Position numbers and translations under genes: made by a program. Of a stretch of 64,000 nt of DNA, positions 10,195 to 20,945 are shown piece by piece; position 1 is the stretch's first letter; every line of letters starts with the position of its first letter. This DNA comes from Pteria penguin (taxonomy: Eukaryota; Mollusca; Bivalvia; Pterioida; Pteriidae): positions 5,794,430 to 5,858,429 of the forward strand of contig CM068581.1 in assembly GCA_035048485.1 (NCBI GenBank), written 5' to 3'. The notes under the pieces were generated by a model. That model was given only the letters and a program-made list of their open reading frames with translations, searched no databases and had not been told where the DNA came from.

Positions 10195-12290
10195 GTGAAT
10201 CCCGAAATACTGAAAAATTCCGAGGTGAGACCAGGTTCCCAGGGAGAGTAAGCGTCTCTTGTCTGTATGCATCACCCGTCACAGCAGCTCTCAAGAAACA
10301 TGTAAAAACAAGAGTTTTGGCTTCCTAATTGTACATACGAAAGTACAAAACTGGTATACAAAGTCGTATTTGGTGTTCACTGAACAGATCATTTAGTCGC
10401 ATTCCAGAATATTATCAATCATTCTAGAAAGAGGCACATCATATTTTCGTACAAGATCCCCATAGCGACCGAAGAACTTCCTCAGTGACGATTTCAGACG
10501 TTCTTTAATATGTCCCTGCACTTAGTGGGCAGTCGTTTGGCCCTTGGAATAAAACCGTCTTATAGAGAACAGACTCATGCGTACCTTATAAGTTGAGATA
10601 TGAAAAACTCCATAGGCAGGTGCGGACGGGATATTGCTGCAAAGAAACAGGAAGTTAGTTATTTGGAAGTTAAAGTCGTCACGTTTATCATACAGAGAGG
10701 TGTTCAAATGACCATCATTGTCGAAAGTTAAAAATATATCTAGATACGAAGCGGAATTATTGCTCTCGGTTGTCTCTTTTATCTCAAGTTCATGGGGATA
10801 TATTTTATGTATGTAATCCTCAAAGTTAGGAGTTTTGATTGACAATACGTCGTCTATATATCTATACGTAAAATTAAACTGAGATGCAAGGCTTTTTCTG
10901 CCTGTGGAGAGCATGTTTTGAATAAATTCTGCTTATACGAATATAAGAAAATGTCAGCAAGAAGAGGGGCGCAGTTAGTTCCCATGGGAATGCCAATGAT
11001 TTGCTGAAAAATGTTCCCTCCAAACACCACGAAAATATTGTCTATTAAAAATTCCAGCTTTTTGATGATTTGATCTTCGGTATACTAGTACACGTACTTG
11101 TGTTTTGCATCAGAGTGTTCTTTTACAAAATATGTATCTTCCCGCCCATTGACAAGATATTTACATCTATGATTTCCATTTTTATGGAAAAAAGAATTTC
11201 GAATAATTGTAGCAAGTCTGTTTTTGAGCTTTTGATGCGGAATTGTAGTGTAGAGCGTGAAGTCAAAAGATTTGATGCTGAAAATATTATAAAATTTCGG
11301 AGATTTTAGATTCTCTAAAAGTTCTTTAGAATTCTTGAGGATCCACATCTGATTTATTCCGCTTCTGGAGAATGCGGCATCACAGTAAATTAGAAGACCA
11401 TGCTTGACCATGCCATGTGTGTCAATATTTTCGTTAGCAATATGGATAGAGGTCTGGTGGTACACCTGGAAGAACCAGCAATGAAACGATGTTTGTAAGG
11501 AGTTTTGTGCATTTTTGGAATCCAATAAATATAAGGTAATTCAAGGTCAGAGCTTGTCGTAGTAATTACAAAAGACTCGAGGACAGATTTGAGATTTTGA
11601 AGTATTTCAGAAATAGATAAATTTGTGTGTATGTTGGATTTCCAGGTGCAGAATGTAATCCAAGTTCCTCTAACAGACAATTATTAATGTAAAATCTTTA
11701 ACAAACGAAGGTATAATTGTTTGCTGCTTTGTCAGCTGGGACATAATAAATTGTTCGTGGAGTTCAGAGAGTTCTCTGGCTACATCAGGGTCATTAAATA
11801 TAGACTCGTGTATGGTTCTTACCGAATGCTTGAGACGCCCTATTCTTCTTTTGAATAGTTGTCCGATGGATTTCATCCACTCGGAGAGAGTGTCAGGCTC
11901 CACTTCTTTCCTTTTTGACCATCTCCTGGCATATTCTTCGCATGCATCCATAATAATTTCGAAAATTTCACGCCATGTTAACAAATGGGACTTTCTATAT
12001 TTAGGACCTTTCTTCAGGAGGTCTCGTAATTTCTGTTATGGGCTATATTGAGGTCAACAGTTACAACATGGCCGCATGGAGGGTAAAGATACTTTGATGT
12101 GGAACATGTACAGGGTGCAAGGTCTTTTGTAATGTTGTGTGAATCAAGACACTGTAAAACATGTTTATAATTAAATATTTTAGAAGACACAGAAGATGTA
12201 TAATTGTAGGAATTACAAGGCGACTCCTGACAATATTATGTGAATCAAGACACTGTAACATTTCAGATCCATTTGTACACAAAATGTTGC
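10195..12290 (-). mobile_element. PLE group 2 copy, near full length
   Basis: One of the two longest copies. From the 5' end on the minus strand: 'CTCSTSKYLYPPCGHVVT' (about 12,115-12,060), 'LRDLLKKGPKYRKSHLLTWR' (about 12,035-11,975), 'EEYARRWSKRKEVE', then 'IYWIPKMHKTPYKHRFIAGS', 'GINQMWILKNSKELLENLK', 'FDFTLYTTIPHQKLKNRL', 'GIPMGTNCAPLLADI' and 'TYRYIDDVLSIKTP'. It ends near 10,390, followed by a 3' UTR with the conserved 3' block at about 10,225-10,285. Frameshifts separate five overlapping frames. The 'PKMHK' finger motif and YIDD palm are PLE-style. No GIY-YIG domain is seen at either end. Confidence 0.82.
11085..11984 (-). pseudogene. PLE protein N-terminal and finger region, frameshifted
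   Basis: Three minus-strand frames tile this region. 11,670-11,984 is rich in Arg/Lys/Glu and holds 'ACEEYARRWSKRKE'. 11,390-11,680 holds 'LELPYIYWIPKMHKTPYKHR' and 'CTTRPLSILLTKI'. 11,085-11,525 holds 'WILKNSKELL' and 'IKSFDFTLYTTIPHQKLKNR'. In the + copy at 39,975-41,905 the same order is seen, which confirms one ancestral protein. The region between 'TIIPSFVKDF' and the finger block is scrambled by an indel near 11,680. Confidence 0.72.
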
Positions 12291-12349
12291 TATAGGTCTT
12301 CCATGCATAATGAGCATCAAATCAAAATAAGACATGAAAATAGTTATTT

Positions 12350-12485
12350 TACACTATGCTCACCCTTTCCGGGCATTTTGTCTCACTTCTGAATTTCAGG
12401 AATCCGTGAATGTCCACTGTGGTACATTGTTAATAGTTCCAAAGTCATGTGACACCAGTTACATTCTAATTGTACATTATAGTAA
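12350..12485 (+). repeat. Dispersed repeat X (retroelement 3' end)
   Basis: 'atttcaggaatccgtgaat', 'gtccactgtggtacattgtt' and 'gtcatgtgacaccagtta' match blocks at 19,700-19,825, 57,775-57,885 and 60,590-60,745. The copy at 60,590 carries the conserved 3' block upstream, so these are probably 3' ends of another related retroelement group. Confidence 0.6.
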
Positions 12486-12559
12486 TATCTATGTTGTTTT
12501 ATTAGTTTTTATAGTATTGTTTATTATTTATATAGTATTGCTCTTTCATTTATCGAAGC

Positions 12560-13040
12560 CAATTACTAAGAGAAAAGTTACTCAAACAAGGATATGAGAT
12601 ATCACGACTTACGTCAACATTCCTCAAATTTTGCGGTCGTTATAAAGACCTTACTTGCTCATATGATGTATCGTTGTCGGACATGTTGACTTCCTCATTT
12701 CACAGTAACTAAACCATCTGTATTGCCTATACTATACAGCAGTATTCTTACCGCTTATGACATATACCTATTTTGACTACGGCTGTGCCGTTTCCTAATT
12801 CTGTGACAGCGAATAAATACTATTTCGCTTATACTTATGGCATGACGACGGGTGTGACCGGTCGGCAGGGGATGTTTACTTCTCCATGGCACCTGATCCC
12901 ACATTTTGACAGAGGTTCGTGAATGTTAATATTATATTTACATATGAATTGTTGTGTTTCTTCGACTTCGAGTTGTGGATTTCGGAACAATATCTTGGAT
13001 TTGTACTTGTATAAATGTAACTGTAAGTGATTGAAAATTT
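12560..13040 (+). mobile_element. PLE group 4 C-terminus and 3' UTR
   Basis: One frame reads 'FLKFCGRYKDLTCSYDVSLS' and 'DMLTSSF', a C-terminal tail like 'LRKFYGRYETLITPYDISLS' of group 1. The conserved 3' block follows at about 12,845-12,895 ('ggtcggcaggggatgttta', 'ggcacctgatccca'), then a group-specific UTR. No palm is present. The protein tail and 3' block together support a separate decayed group. Confidence 0.55.
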
Positions 13041-13464
13041 GGGATTGTACCATATGAAAACTCTAATAGGAGTAGTCTACCCGTGTTGAAAAAAGGAAAA
13101 ACGTACCTTATGGGCATTCTTTTACGGTAACTGCTCTTTCAAATATGAAACTTTCTGAATTAAAATATCACATTTTGTCATCAGCTTTTATGTTTTTCTG
13201 AACAAGTATGTGTAGAAAATAGGTAATCCCCAGAGGATTCAATGCTAATTTTAATAATCCCTTTATTAGATGAATATTGAATGCAATAATTTAAAAAATA
13301 ATATCAGATGTATAGAGATTGTTGTGTGCAGTCATACTATGTTTATTTGTATACAAAATGTTTCTTATTGTGCGTTAATCTAGCTCCCTGACAAGGAAAA
13401 CCCAAAATGTGAAGTATATACTATATATATATGTGTTTGGAAGATATACTATACTACACTTCTT
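13041..13464. other. No identified feature
   Basis: AT-rich sequence with a short TA tract near 13,420; no recognisable coding. Confidence 0.4.
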
Positions 13465-13940
13465 AAAACTGAATTGAACTCTACTTCTACGTATGTTAAA
13501 AGCCCAATTATTCAGGACAAGATCCTATCTTACCAATGAAGTTTGGTCTATCAAAGAATCTAACGAAGTCATTGAAAAATTCCGTTTGAGAAATTTTGAG
13601 GCAAATAACGTTTCTACTTTTGATTTTTCGACACTATATACCTCTCTACCTCATGACTTAATCAAAACCAAATTGTTGTCTCTCACACGCTGGTGTTTCA
13701 AAAGAGAGTGTAAATTATACCTCTGTACTTCAGTTACACCTGGATTTTTTTCAAACAAATAATATGATAATTAATTAACCACACCCATTGAGTGACGTTC
13801 AATTTTTATTTACTGTCCTAAGTCGGTATCGTAACCGCAGTACAATCGAATATTTTTTTGTAATGTCGTTTTTCCGTGTATATCATATTTTGTGTGCATG
13901 TCCTTCGTATTTGTGTCATATCATTACACCACCAGATAAA
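13465..13940 (+). mobile_element. PLE group 3 internal-deletion derivative
   Basis: The 89-codon frame 13,493-13,762 carries 'FDFSTLYTSLPHDLIKTKLL' and ends at 'TPGFFSNK'. In longer copies this is followed by the 'FVQFDGKIYQQ' and 'GTNCAP' palm region. Here it joins directly to 3' UTR ('ttaaccacacccattgag', 'gtcctaagtcggtatcg', 'tgtgcatgtccttcg'). The whole palm and C-terminus are lost. A second small deletion lies before 'SIKESNEVIEKF'. Confidence 0.75.
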
Positions 13941-15673
13941 GCATCTAATAATTATACATTTACTTGTAAGAAATATTACTTTGACAGCCTAGTGAAAGAA
14001 TTAGGATTAAATTCAGCTCCAGGAAATCCTACTTATACTCTCACGAACTTTTCGGTTTCGGAGGTAATTGAGAATGATAAATCTGTCCTTAATACGTTTG
14101 GTATTGACACAAATAAATTAAATTTGAACTTCCATATTTGTACTGCATTCCAAAAATGCACAAAAAGCCTTACAAACAACGCTTTATCGCTGGTTCCTCG
14201 AAGTGTTCCACAAAATCTGTATCGATGCTACTCACAAAAATATCAGAAATTAAATCTGGCCTTCATAGATATTGCCAAACAGTATATTCCAGAAGTGGCA
14301 TTAATCAAATGTGGATACTGAAAAATTCAAAAGAGTTGTTAGAACATCTAAAATCAAAAAGTTTTACTAAAATTCACTCCATCAAGTCTTTTGACTTTTC
14401 GACTCTTTACGCAACGATCCCTCATCAGAAATTTAAAGACAGATTAGCGGAAATTGTTCAAAATGCATTTACTAGTAAAAACGGAAGCCACAAATTCAAA
14501 TATATAGTTATAGGCCATGATAAAACTTCATCCATATGTTGAACTTTCTTATCGATAACATTTTTGTGGTGTTTGGAGGTAAGTTTTTCAACAAATTGTC
14601 GGCATTCCAATGGGCACTAACTGTGCTCTGCTTCTGGCTGACATATTCCTTTACTCATACGAAGCTGAATTTATTCAGTCTTTGCTTTCGCAAGGAAAAA
14701 AACTATTGGCTCTTGGCTTCTATTTTACTTACAGATATATAGATGACTTGCTTTCAATTAATAATCCTTCATTCGCGGATTACCTTAGCATCATGTATCC
14801 AAGTGAACTTGAGGTCAAAGAAACCACAGAAAGTAGTAATTCTACTTCGTATTTAGATATTATGTTGTCTTTCGACATTAATGGTCAATTGAACACCTCA
14901 CTCTATGACAAACGTGACGATTTCAATTTCGCTATCACAAACTTTCCTTTCATAAGTAGCAACATTCCATCATCGCCCGCATACGGCGTATTCATGTCTC
15001 AGTTAATACGTTATTCAAGAGCATGTTCAAATTACTTTGTTCTGAGAGCTAGGCGACATTCAGATAAGCTACTCATTAAGGGTTATATATGTGTTAGACT
15101 AGCAACGTCACTGAGGAAGTTCTGTTGTCGTTACGTGACTCTAATTACACAATAAGATAATCCAGAGCATGTTCAAATTACAGTGACTTTGTTCTGAGGG
15201 CTAGGCGACTTTCAGTTAAGCTGCTCAACCAGGGTTATATTTGTGCTAGACTAGCAACGTCACTGAGGAAATTCTATGGTCGTTACGAGACTCTTATTAC
15301 TCCATATGATATCTCGTTATCCAGACTTTTAAATGATATTCTGGACTGAGACCGATTCCGATCATTTTACACAGATTTGACACCTTCTATACTAGAAGGT
15401 TACCTACTTCGACTTCTCCATATATAAATACATATGGAATTTACACGATCTGACTCTTTCTACTGGGTATATGTGACGGATGTTGCTAGCAAGCAGGAGA
15501 TGCTCACTCTCCCCGGCACCTGATCTCACTCCATCACAGGGGTTCACATATGCTCTTCAAGTAGACATATTTTGTTATTTTCCATTTGTTTTTCATTTTC
15601 ACTGAATTTGTATGTCCTCTGGTTTTATGATTTTTGGACTTGTGGTTTGGATTTATCCATCATCTTTACATTT
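13925..15673 (+). mobile_element. PLE group 1 copy, longest of its group
   Basis: It starts at 'DKASNNYTFTCKKYYFD' (about 13,935) and continues through 'PGNPTYTLTNFSVSEV', 'CIPKMHKKPYKQRFIAGSS', 'GINQMWILKNSKELLEHLK' and 'FDFSTLYATIPHQKFKDRL'. About 20 residues are deleted after 'GHDKT' (14,525). Then come 'MLNFLIDNIFVVFGG', 'GTNCALLLADIFLYS' and 'TYRYIDDLLSINNP' (14,730-14,770). Near 15,155 the C-terminal segment is partly duplicated: after 'CRYVTLITQ' the sequence restarts at 'ccagagcatgttcaaa' and runs to the usual end. The group 1 3' UTR extends to about 15,673 and the next copy begins at once. Confidence 0.82.
14610..15155 (+). pseudogene. group 1 RT palm and thumb, longest intact frame
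   Basis: This uninterrupted 181-codon frame runs from 'MGTNCALLLADIFLYSYEAE' through YIDD, 'SELEVKETTESSNSTSYLD', 'SLYDKRDDFNFAITNFPF', 'SSPAYGVFMSQLIRYSRACS' to 'CRYVTLITQ'. Its tail carries variants ('RRHSDKLLIKGYICVRLATS', 'KFCCRYV') also found in the minus-strand copy at 17,489-18,615 but not in other copies. Upstream frameshifts prevent production of a full protein. Confidence 0.75.
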
Positions 15674-16791
15674 GTTAGGGTAAATTCTGATTCCAAAAAT
15701 AAATACACTGAAACAGCTGTCATCCAGATGTTGAACTTTCTTATTGATAACATTTTTGTGGTGTTTGGGGGAAAGGTTTTTCAACAAATTGTCGGCATCC
15801 CAATGGGTACTAACTGTGCTCCGCTTTTGGCTGACATATTCCTTTACTCATACAAAACTGACATCATCCAGTCTTTGCTTTCGCAAGGGAAAAATTGGCT
15901 CTTGGCTTCAATTTTACTTACAGATATATAGATGACTTGATTTCAATTAATAATCCTTCATTCCCGGATTACCTTAGCATCATGTATCCAAGTGAACTGG
16001 AGGTCAAAGAAACCACAGAAAGTAGTAATTCTACTTCGTATTTAGATATTATGTTGTCTTTCGACATTAATGGTCAATTGAAAACCTCACTGGAGGTCAA
16101 AGAAATCACAGAAAGTAGTAATTCTACTTCGTAATATTGTCTTTCGACATTGATGGTCAATTGAAGACTTCACTCTATGACAAACGTGACGATTTCAATT
16201 TAGCGATCACAAACTTCCTTTAATAAGTAGCAACATTCCATCATAGCCCGCATATGGCGTATTCATATCTCTATTTATACGTTATTCCAGAGCATGTTCA
16301 AATTACAATGACTTTGTTCTGAGGGCTAGGTGACTTTCAGTTAAGCTGCTCATCCAGGGTTATATATGTGCTAGACTAGCAACGTCACTGAGGAAGTTCT
16401 ACGGTCGTTACGAGACTCTTATTACTCCATATAATATCTTGTTATCCAGACTTTTAAATAATATTCTGGACTGAAACCGATTCCGATCATTTTGCACAGA
16501 TTTGACACCTTATATACTAGAAGGTTACCTACTTTGACTTCTACATATATAAATACATATTGAATTTACACGATTTGACTCTTTCTACTAGGTATATGTG
16601 ACGGGTGTTGCTAGCAAGCAGGAGATGCTCACTCTCCCCGGGCACCTGATCTCACAGGGATTCACATATGCTATTCAAGTAGACATATTTTGTTTTATTT
16701 TCCACTTGTTTTTCATTTTCACTGATTTTGTATGTCCTCTGTTCATTATGTTTAGACTTGTGGTTTGGATTTATCCATCATCATTACATTT
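15674..16791 (+). mobile_element. PLE group 1 copy joined head to tail
   Basis: It begins directly after the terminal block of the previous copy with 'NSDSKNKYTETAVIQML', then 'FVVFGGKVFQQIVGIPMGTN' and 'TYRYIDDLISINNPSF'. An internal direct duplication of about 80 bp at 16,005-16,135 repeats 'LEVKETTESSNSTS'. Stops and indels follow, then the C-terminal remnants and a group 1 3' UTR, with the conserved 3' block at about 16,600-16,655 and the terminal block at about 16,770-16,790. The 5' truncation plus end-to-end junction resembles partial tandems reported for PLEs. Confidence 0.8.
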
Positions 16792-17488
16792 GTCAGATGT
16801 CTTCTGTTTTATCTTTTATAAATATTGCTCTTGTTCTGGGTTGTGTAATGCTATCACATTTTTGATGGATAGTATTTATTTACAATTTATCACTTATCAA
16901 CAGATGTTTGGATTCGTGTGGGCACCAACTGCGCTCCCCTTAGAGCATATTTATTTTTATACTGTTATGAGAGGGACTTTCTGCATTCTATTCGTTTCAA
17001 CATTATTGATAAGTTCACTGAGTCCACTAGATATCTTGGTGATATTTTAGTTATCGATAACCCTGAGTTTGAAAACTATATTACTGACATTTGTCTACCT
17101 GAAATAAGCAAAGCCAATACTTCCAACTAGGTAGCACCCTTTTTGGACTTAAACATTACAGTTAGTAACAACAACATTCATACAAACATAAATCAGAAAC
17201 GTGACGACATTGTATTTCCTATTGTAAATTTGCCTTATCTAGATTGTGATGTCGACAGATTGCCGTCATATGGTATTTATATTAGTGGATTGGTTCGGTT
17301 CGCTAAAGCCTGCAGTAAAGTTTTGGATTTTCACGCAAAAAAAAAGTAAAATGAAATGAAAAAAATTTTTTTAAAAAAGGAAAAACATCTTAGATTTAGA
17401 TTTCTTACTCAGAGATACAGATTTCACAAACTTTTGGTAAATTGTACAGATTTTATTCAGACATTTGATTTAAATTTGGAAATGTCAA
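16792..17488 (+). mobile_element. PLE group 3-related copy, mutated palm
   Basis: It starts with a group 3 3'-end block ('cagatgtcttctgttttat'), then degraded RT: 'GTNCAPLRAYLFLYCYERDF', 'STRYLGDILVIDNPEFENYI' and, after a stop, 'PFLDLNITVSNNNIHTNINQ', 'RLPSYGIYISGLVRFAKACS'. The palm reads YLGD instead of YLDD, losing the first catalytic Asp. It ends at the start of the inverted group 1 copy. Confidence 0.75.
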
Positions 17489-18615
17489 GATGATGGATAA
17501 ATCCAAACCGTAAGTCGGAAAATCATGAAACCAAAGGACATACAAAGCCACAAAAAAACTAAATAGAAAATAATGAAAAATGTCTACTTAAAGAGCATAT
17601 CTGAATCCCCCTTTATGGATTGAATTCAGATGCCAGGGAAGAAAGAGCATCTCCTGGCTGCTAGCAACATTTGTCAAATATACCCAGTAGAAAGAGTAAA
17701 ATCGGGTAAATTCCATATATATCTATATATGGAGAAGTCAAAGTAGGTAACCTTCTAGTATAGAAGGTGTAAAAGCTGTGTATCATGATCGGAATCGATT
17801 ATCATATTGTGTAATTAGAGTCACGTAACGACAACAGAACTTCCTCAGTGACGTTGCTAGTCTAACACATATATAACCCTTAATGAGTAGCTTATCTGAA
17901 TGTCGCCTAGCTCTCAGAACAAAGTAATTTGAACATGCTCTTGAATAACGTATTAACTGAGGCACGAATACGCCGTATGCCGGCGATGATGGAATGTTGC
18001 TAATTATAAAAGGAAGTTTTGTAATAACGAAATTGAAATCGTCACGTTTGTTATAGAGTGAGGTGTTGAATTGACCATCAATGTCGAATGACAACATTAC
18101 GAAGTAGAATTACTACTTTCTGTGGTTTCTTTGAAAGATTAATAATTGAAAGCAAAGCATCTATATATCTGTAAGTTAAATTGAAGCCAGTGGCCAATTG
18201 TGTCTTTCCTTGCAAAAGCAAAGACTGAATGAATTCACTTTATCACAAACGGGGCACAGTTAGTACCCATTGGAATGCCGACAATTTGTTGAAAACCTTT
18301 TTGCCAAACACCACAAAAATGGTATCGATAAGAAAATGCAACATTTGGATGACATCTGTTTCAGTATATTTATTTTTTTTCGAATTTTCCCTGACAAAGT
18401 CAGTTTTATCTTGCCCTATAATTATATATTTGAATTTGTGATCCGCTTTTACTAGTAAATGCGTTTTGGATTATTTCCGCTAATCTGTCTTTAAATCTCG
18501 AATAAAGGATCGTTGCGTAAAGAGTCGAAAAGTCAAAGGACTTAATGGAGTGAATTTTAGTAAAACACATTTGATTAATTCCACTTCTGGAATATCCTGT
18601 TTCGCAGTACCTATG
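17489..18615 (-). mobile_element. PLE group 1 copy, inverted, internally deleted
   Basis: The 3' end is at about 17,489 ('gatgatggataaatcc' on the plus strand) and the conserved 3' block at about 17,625-17,680. The 104-codon frame 17,783-18,097 covers 'SLYNKRDDFNFVITKLPF' to 'CRYVTLITQ'. Upstream, the palm is reduced by a deletion near 18,125-18,150, and the GIPMGTN region is at about 18,245-18,300. 18,406-18,669 holds 'GINQMCF' and 'SIKSFDFSTLYATI' with losses. It shares tail variants with the + copy at 13,925-15,673. Confidence 0.78.
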
Positions 18616-19051
18616 AGGGCCAGATTTATGTGACTTTTTCAACAAAATGTATTCAGCGGAATTTTCCATCCCAATCTGTACGGTGATATAGTGTACAAAC
18701 TAAGAAGGGTCAAAGATATCGATAATTTCATATTGGCGGATTCTAACTTTAATAAAGTCCTTCGTTGTAAGCTGCCTAACAGGGCGGTGGGGACTCTAGG
18801 ACGGGCCTTGTCCAAATCTTTTCAGAGGAAACAAGGTCCTGAGGCTCGTCATCTCTGACTGTTAGTCGCGGTTCCTATTGATCAAGGATCTGAGCTCACT
18901 TACAATTTGGTGGAGCACGGTTTATTTATGCTGACGTCGCCTTACATATTTTGAGACCAGCATATACTGTCATAGTACGTTTCGCGTGTTAAAATTTTTA
19001 TTACCTTTCGATTTGAGAAACCTGTTGATCCTTGTTCTCTGTATGGAAGGA

Positions 19052-19125
19052 AAAAGAGGAGTTACTGGCTCAGTTATGTGGCAGAAGTCACCATGGAGCT
19101 ATACAATACATGAATATAAATAATA
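19052..19125 (-). mobile_element. 74-bp PLE group 3 3'-end micro-insertion, 5-bp TSD
   Basis: A 3'-terminal group 3 piece in reverse orientation ('gaggagttactggctcag', 'tcaccatggagctatac') interrupts the host UTR between 'tatgg' and 'taatttataaa'. The 5-mer 'aagga' lies on both sides (19,047-19,051 and 19,126-19,130), consistent with a TSD. It is an extremely 5'-truncated retroinsertion. Confidence 0.65.
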
Positions 19126-19240
19126 AAGGATAATTTATAAATTCTCAAATGTGTCCTTTACTTGTGCTGCTGTTACGGTAAATGGGAAGGTGGGCGCCGG
19201 TAAACCGGCTAACCACACCAATTGAGTGACGTTTGTTACT

Positions 19241-19538
19241 GTTGACCTGTTGACCTTTGTTCTTTACATGGAGGATTATTTATAAATTTTTAAATGTACG
19301 TCCTTTGATTGTTCTGCTGTTACGGTGAGTGGGGAGGTGGGCCCGTAAACCGGTTATTCACACCATTTGTTTGGCTTTTGTCAAATTAAATGACCTTCCT
19401 AAGTCGGTATCGTAATTGCACTACAATCAAATATTTTTGTAATGTGTTATATGTGCTAGTATAGTATTTATATTCATGTATTTTATAGCTCTATGGTGAC
19501 TTTTGCCACATAACTGAGCCAGTAACTCCTCTTTTCTC
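19241..19538 (+). mobile_element. 298-bp PLE group 3 3' UTR insertion, 5-bp TSD
   Basis: A second UTR copy starting 'gttgacctgttgacc' and ending at 'gtaactcctcttttctc' interrupts the older UTR between 'gacgtttgttact' and 'ttaataaacc'. The 5-mer 'ttact' is on both sides (19,236-19,240 and 19,539-19,543). This defines one version of the group 3 3' terminus and shows 5' truncation. Confidence 0.65.
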
Positions 19539-19699
19539 TTACTTTAATAAACCGCCCTAATTCGGTATCGTAACTGCTTCACAATCAAATATTTCTGTTA
19601 TGTCGTTTTTGTAGTGTTTGTTTTTATTATTATGTTAATGTGCATATCCTTGGTGATTTGAACCATACGGCTTGGTCGGATGTCTTCTGTTTTTTAAGG

Positions 19700-19825
19700 G
19701 CCTTTACGGCGACGCTTACTCCTCCAGGGCACCTTTCCTCGTCTCTCAATTTCAGGGGTCACTGAATGTCCGTTGTGGTACATGTATATGGTTGTTAGTG
19801 CCAGTCACTTGACACCAGGGTTTTT
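19700..19825 (+). repeat. Dispersed repeat X (retroelement 3' end)
   Basis: It has the second half of the conserved 3' block ('gacgcttactcctccaggg', 'cacctttcctcg') followed by 'aatttcaggggtcactgaa' and 'gtggtacatgtatatggtt'. This matches 12,350, 57,775 and 60,590. Confidence 0.6.
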
Positions 19826-19854
19826 TCGGCATTTTGCATTATTCTGAATATAAC

Positions 19855-20170
19855 GAATTCACTCCACAGCTATAAGTATACAAAATGTTTCATAGTCAAA
19901 ATCTTATATACCAACATTGACTTTTGGATTAATCAATCTACAAAATGTTTGTTTAAGAAAGAAAAAAAGAGGAGTTACTGGTTCAGTTATGTGGCAGAAG
20001 TCACCATGGAGCTATACAATTACAATCATTATATCCACTAACTACATTGAACTTTATATTCATTCCACGTGCTTTAGTAAAATGATGCGAAATGACCATT
20101 CTAGTATCCGATATAACCACATTGCCTTTTGAATTCAATCCACAGCCACAAGTACACATATTGTAGCTAT
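19855..20170. repeat. Degenerate ~85-bp units plus an inverted group 3 3' end
   Basis: Units with 'ccacagctataagtataca' and 'aaaatgtttcatag' recur here and at 21,530-21,905. At about 19,965-20,025 a minus-oriented group 3 terminal piece ('gaggagttactggttcag') is inserted. Confidence 0.5.
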
Positions 20171-20860
20171 ATTAAGTTCATTATATCCGGTTTTGAGGAT
20201 ATACCCGGCTCGCAAAACATCTATATCTCCGTACTGAAGAATTCCTCTCATCAAATGCATGTTGATGACAAGAAAGATAACTCTAATCTTGTTATGAATA
20301 AAGCTGCAAGACTGTCAGAAATATTGCAGATACAGATTTCTTTGTCTTTTCACACGAAATGTTTCGATTTCTTTGCTTTATTCAAGTGATTGTGTCTCCA
20401 AAATATTTTATTTCATATATAAAGAGAAGTTAACCGCCAAAAAAAAAAACATATCGAGTGATGTGTTATTTTTGCCTTTACATGGCAATGAAAACTGTCT
20501 GAATCAGTCAATCACGGAGGTTAAAAAAACTCCAAATTTTCATTTGGTACCCATATCAGACGTCACCATGAGTTTGTGATATTTCATAAGAAGAAACTGC
20601 TTCAGTATTGAAGCAAAGCTATCCTTAAACTGAATACGTAGGATATGACCTTAACACATTACGCTTTGATTTCTTTCAACGGGCATCAATTACATCATTG
20701 TTGCTAACTTGTAATTATAATATTCTGTATAGTCGGTCAGCGATAAGTTTGCTCATCGGATTAAAAATTAAACCAACGCAGACAATCAAATAGGGGTGAC
20801 AGATAGAAAAACAAATGTTGTCGATAAACATTTATTTACATTTAAACAAATCGATCTCTA
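20171..20860. other. No identified feature
   Basis: Short frames of 68-86 codons (20,129-20,389 and 20,373-20,579) show no family resemblance. Confidence 0.35.
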
Positions 20861-20945
20861 AGCGGATAATAGCCTAGTGGTGAGCAATATCGGCTACGGA
20901 TTGAGTGGTTATTAGGGTCTATGTTCGGAACCCGGCTAAGGCTTA
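20861..20945 (+). repeat. tRNA-like block (degenerate SINE head)
   Basis: 'tagcctagtggtgagc' resembles a pol III A box and 'tgttcggaaccc', about 36 bp later, a B box, with correct spacing and orientation. The acceptor stem does not pair cleanly, so this is probably a tRNA-derived SINE head, not a tRNA gene. Confidence 0.5.

Larger units (their letters stand above)
18640..19695 (+). mobile_element. PLE group 3 C-terminal end and UTR with two nested inserts
   Basis: 18,650-18,800 is the C-terminal coding end ('tacggtgatatagtg', 'acaaactaagaagggtc', then 'ctaacagggcggtggggac') with several deletions. The UTR follows ('ctgactgttagtcgcgg', 'aaccggctaaccacacc'). Two smaller pieces interrupt it at 19,052-19,125 and 19,241-19,538. 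After the second, the host UTR resumes at 'actttaataaaccgccc' and runs to 'ggatgtcttctgtttttt' near 19,690. Confidence 0.75.

Noticed and set aside
20861..20945. Functional tRNA gene
   Set aside because: A- and B-box-like motifs are present, but the acceptor stem and arms do not pair well.
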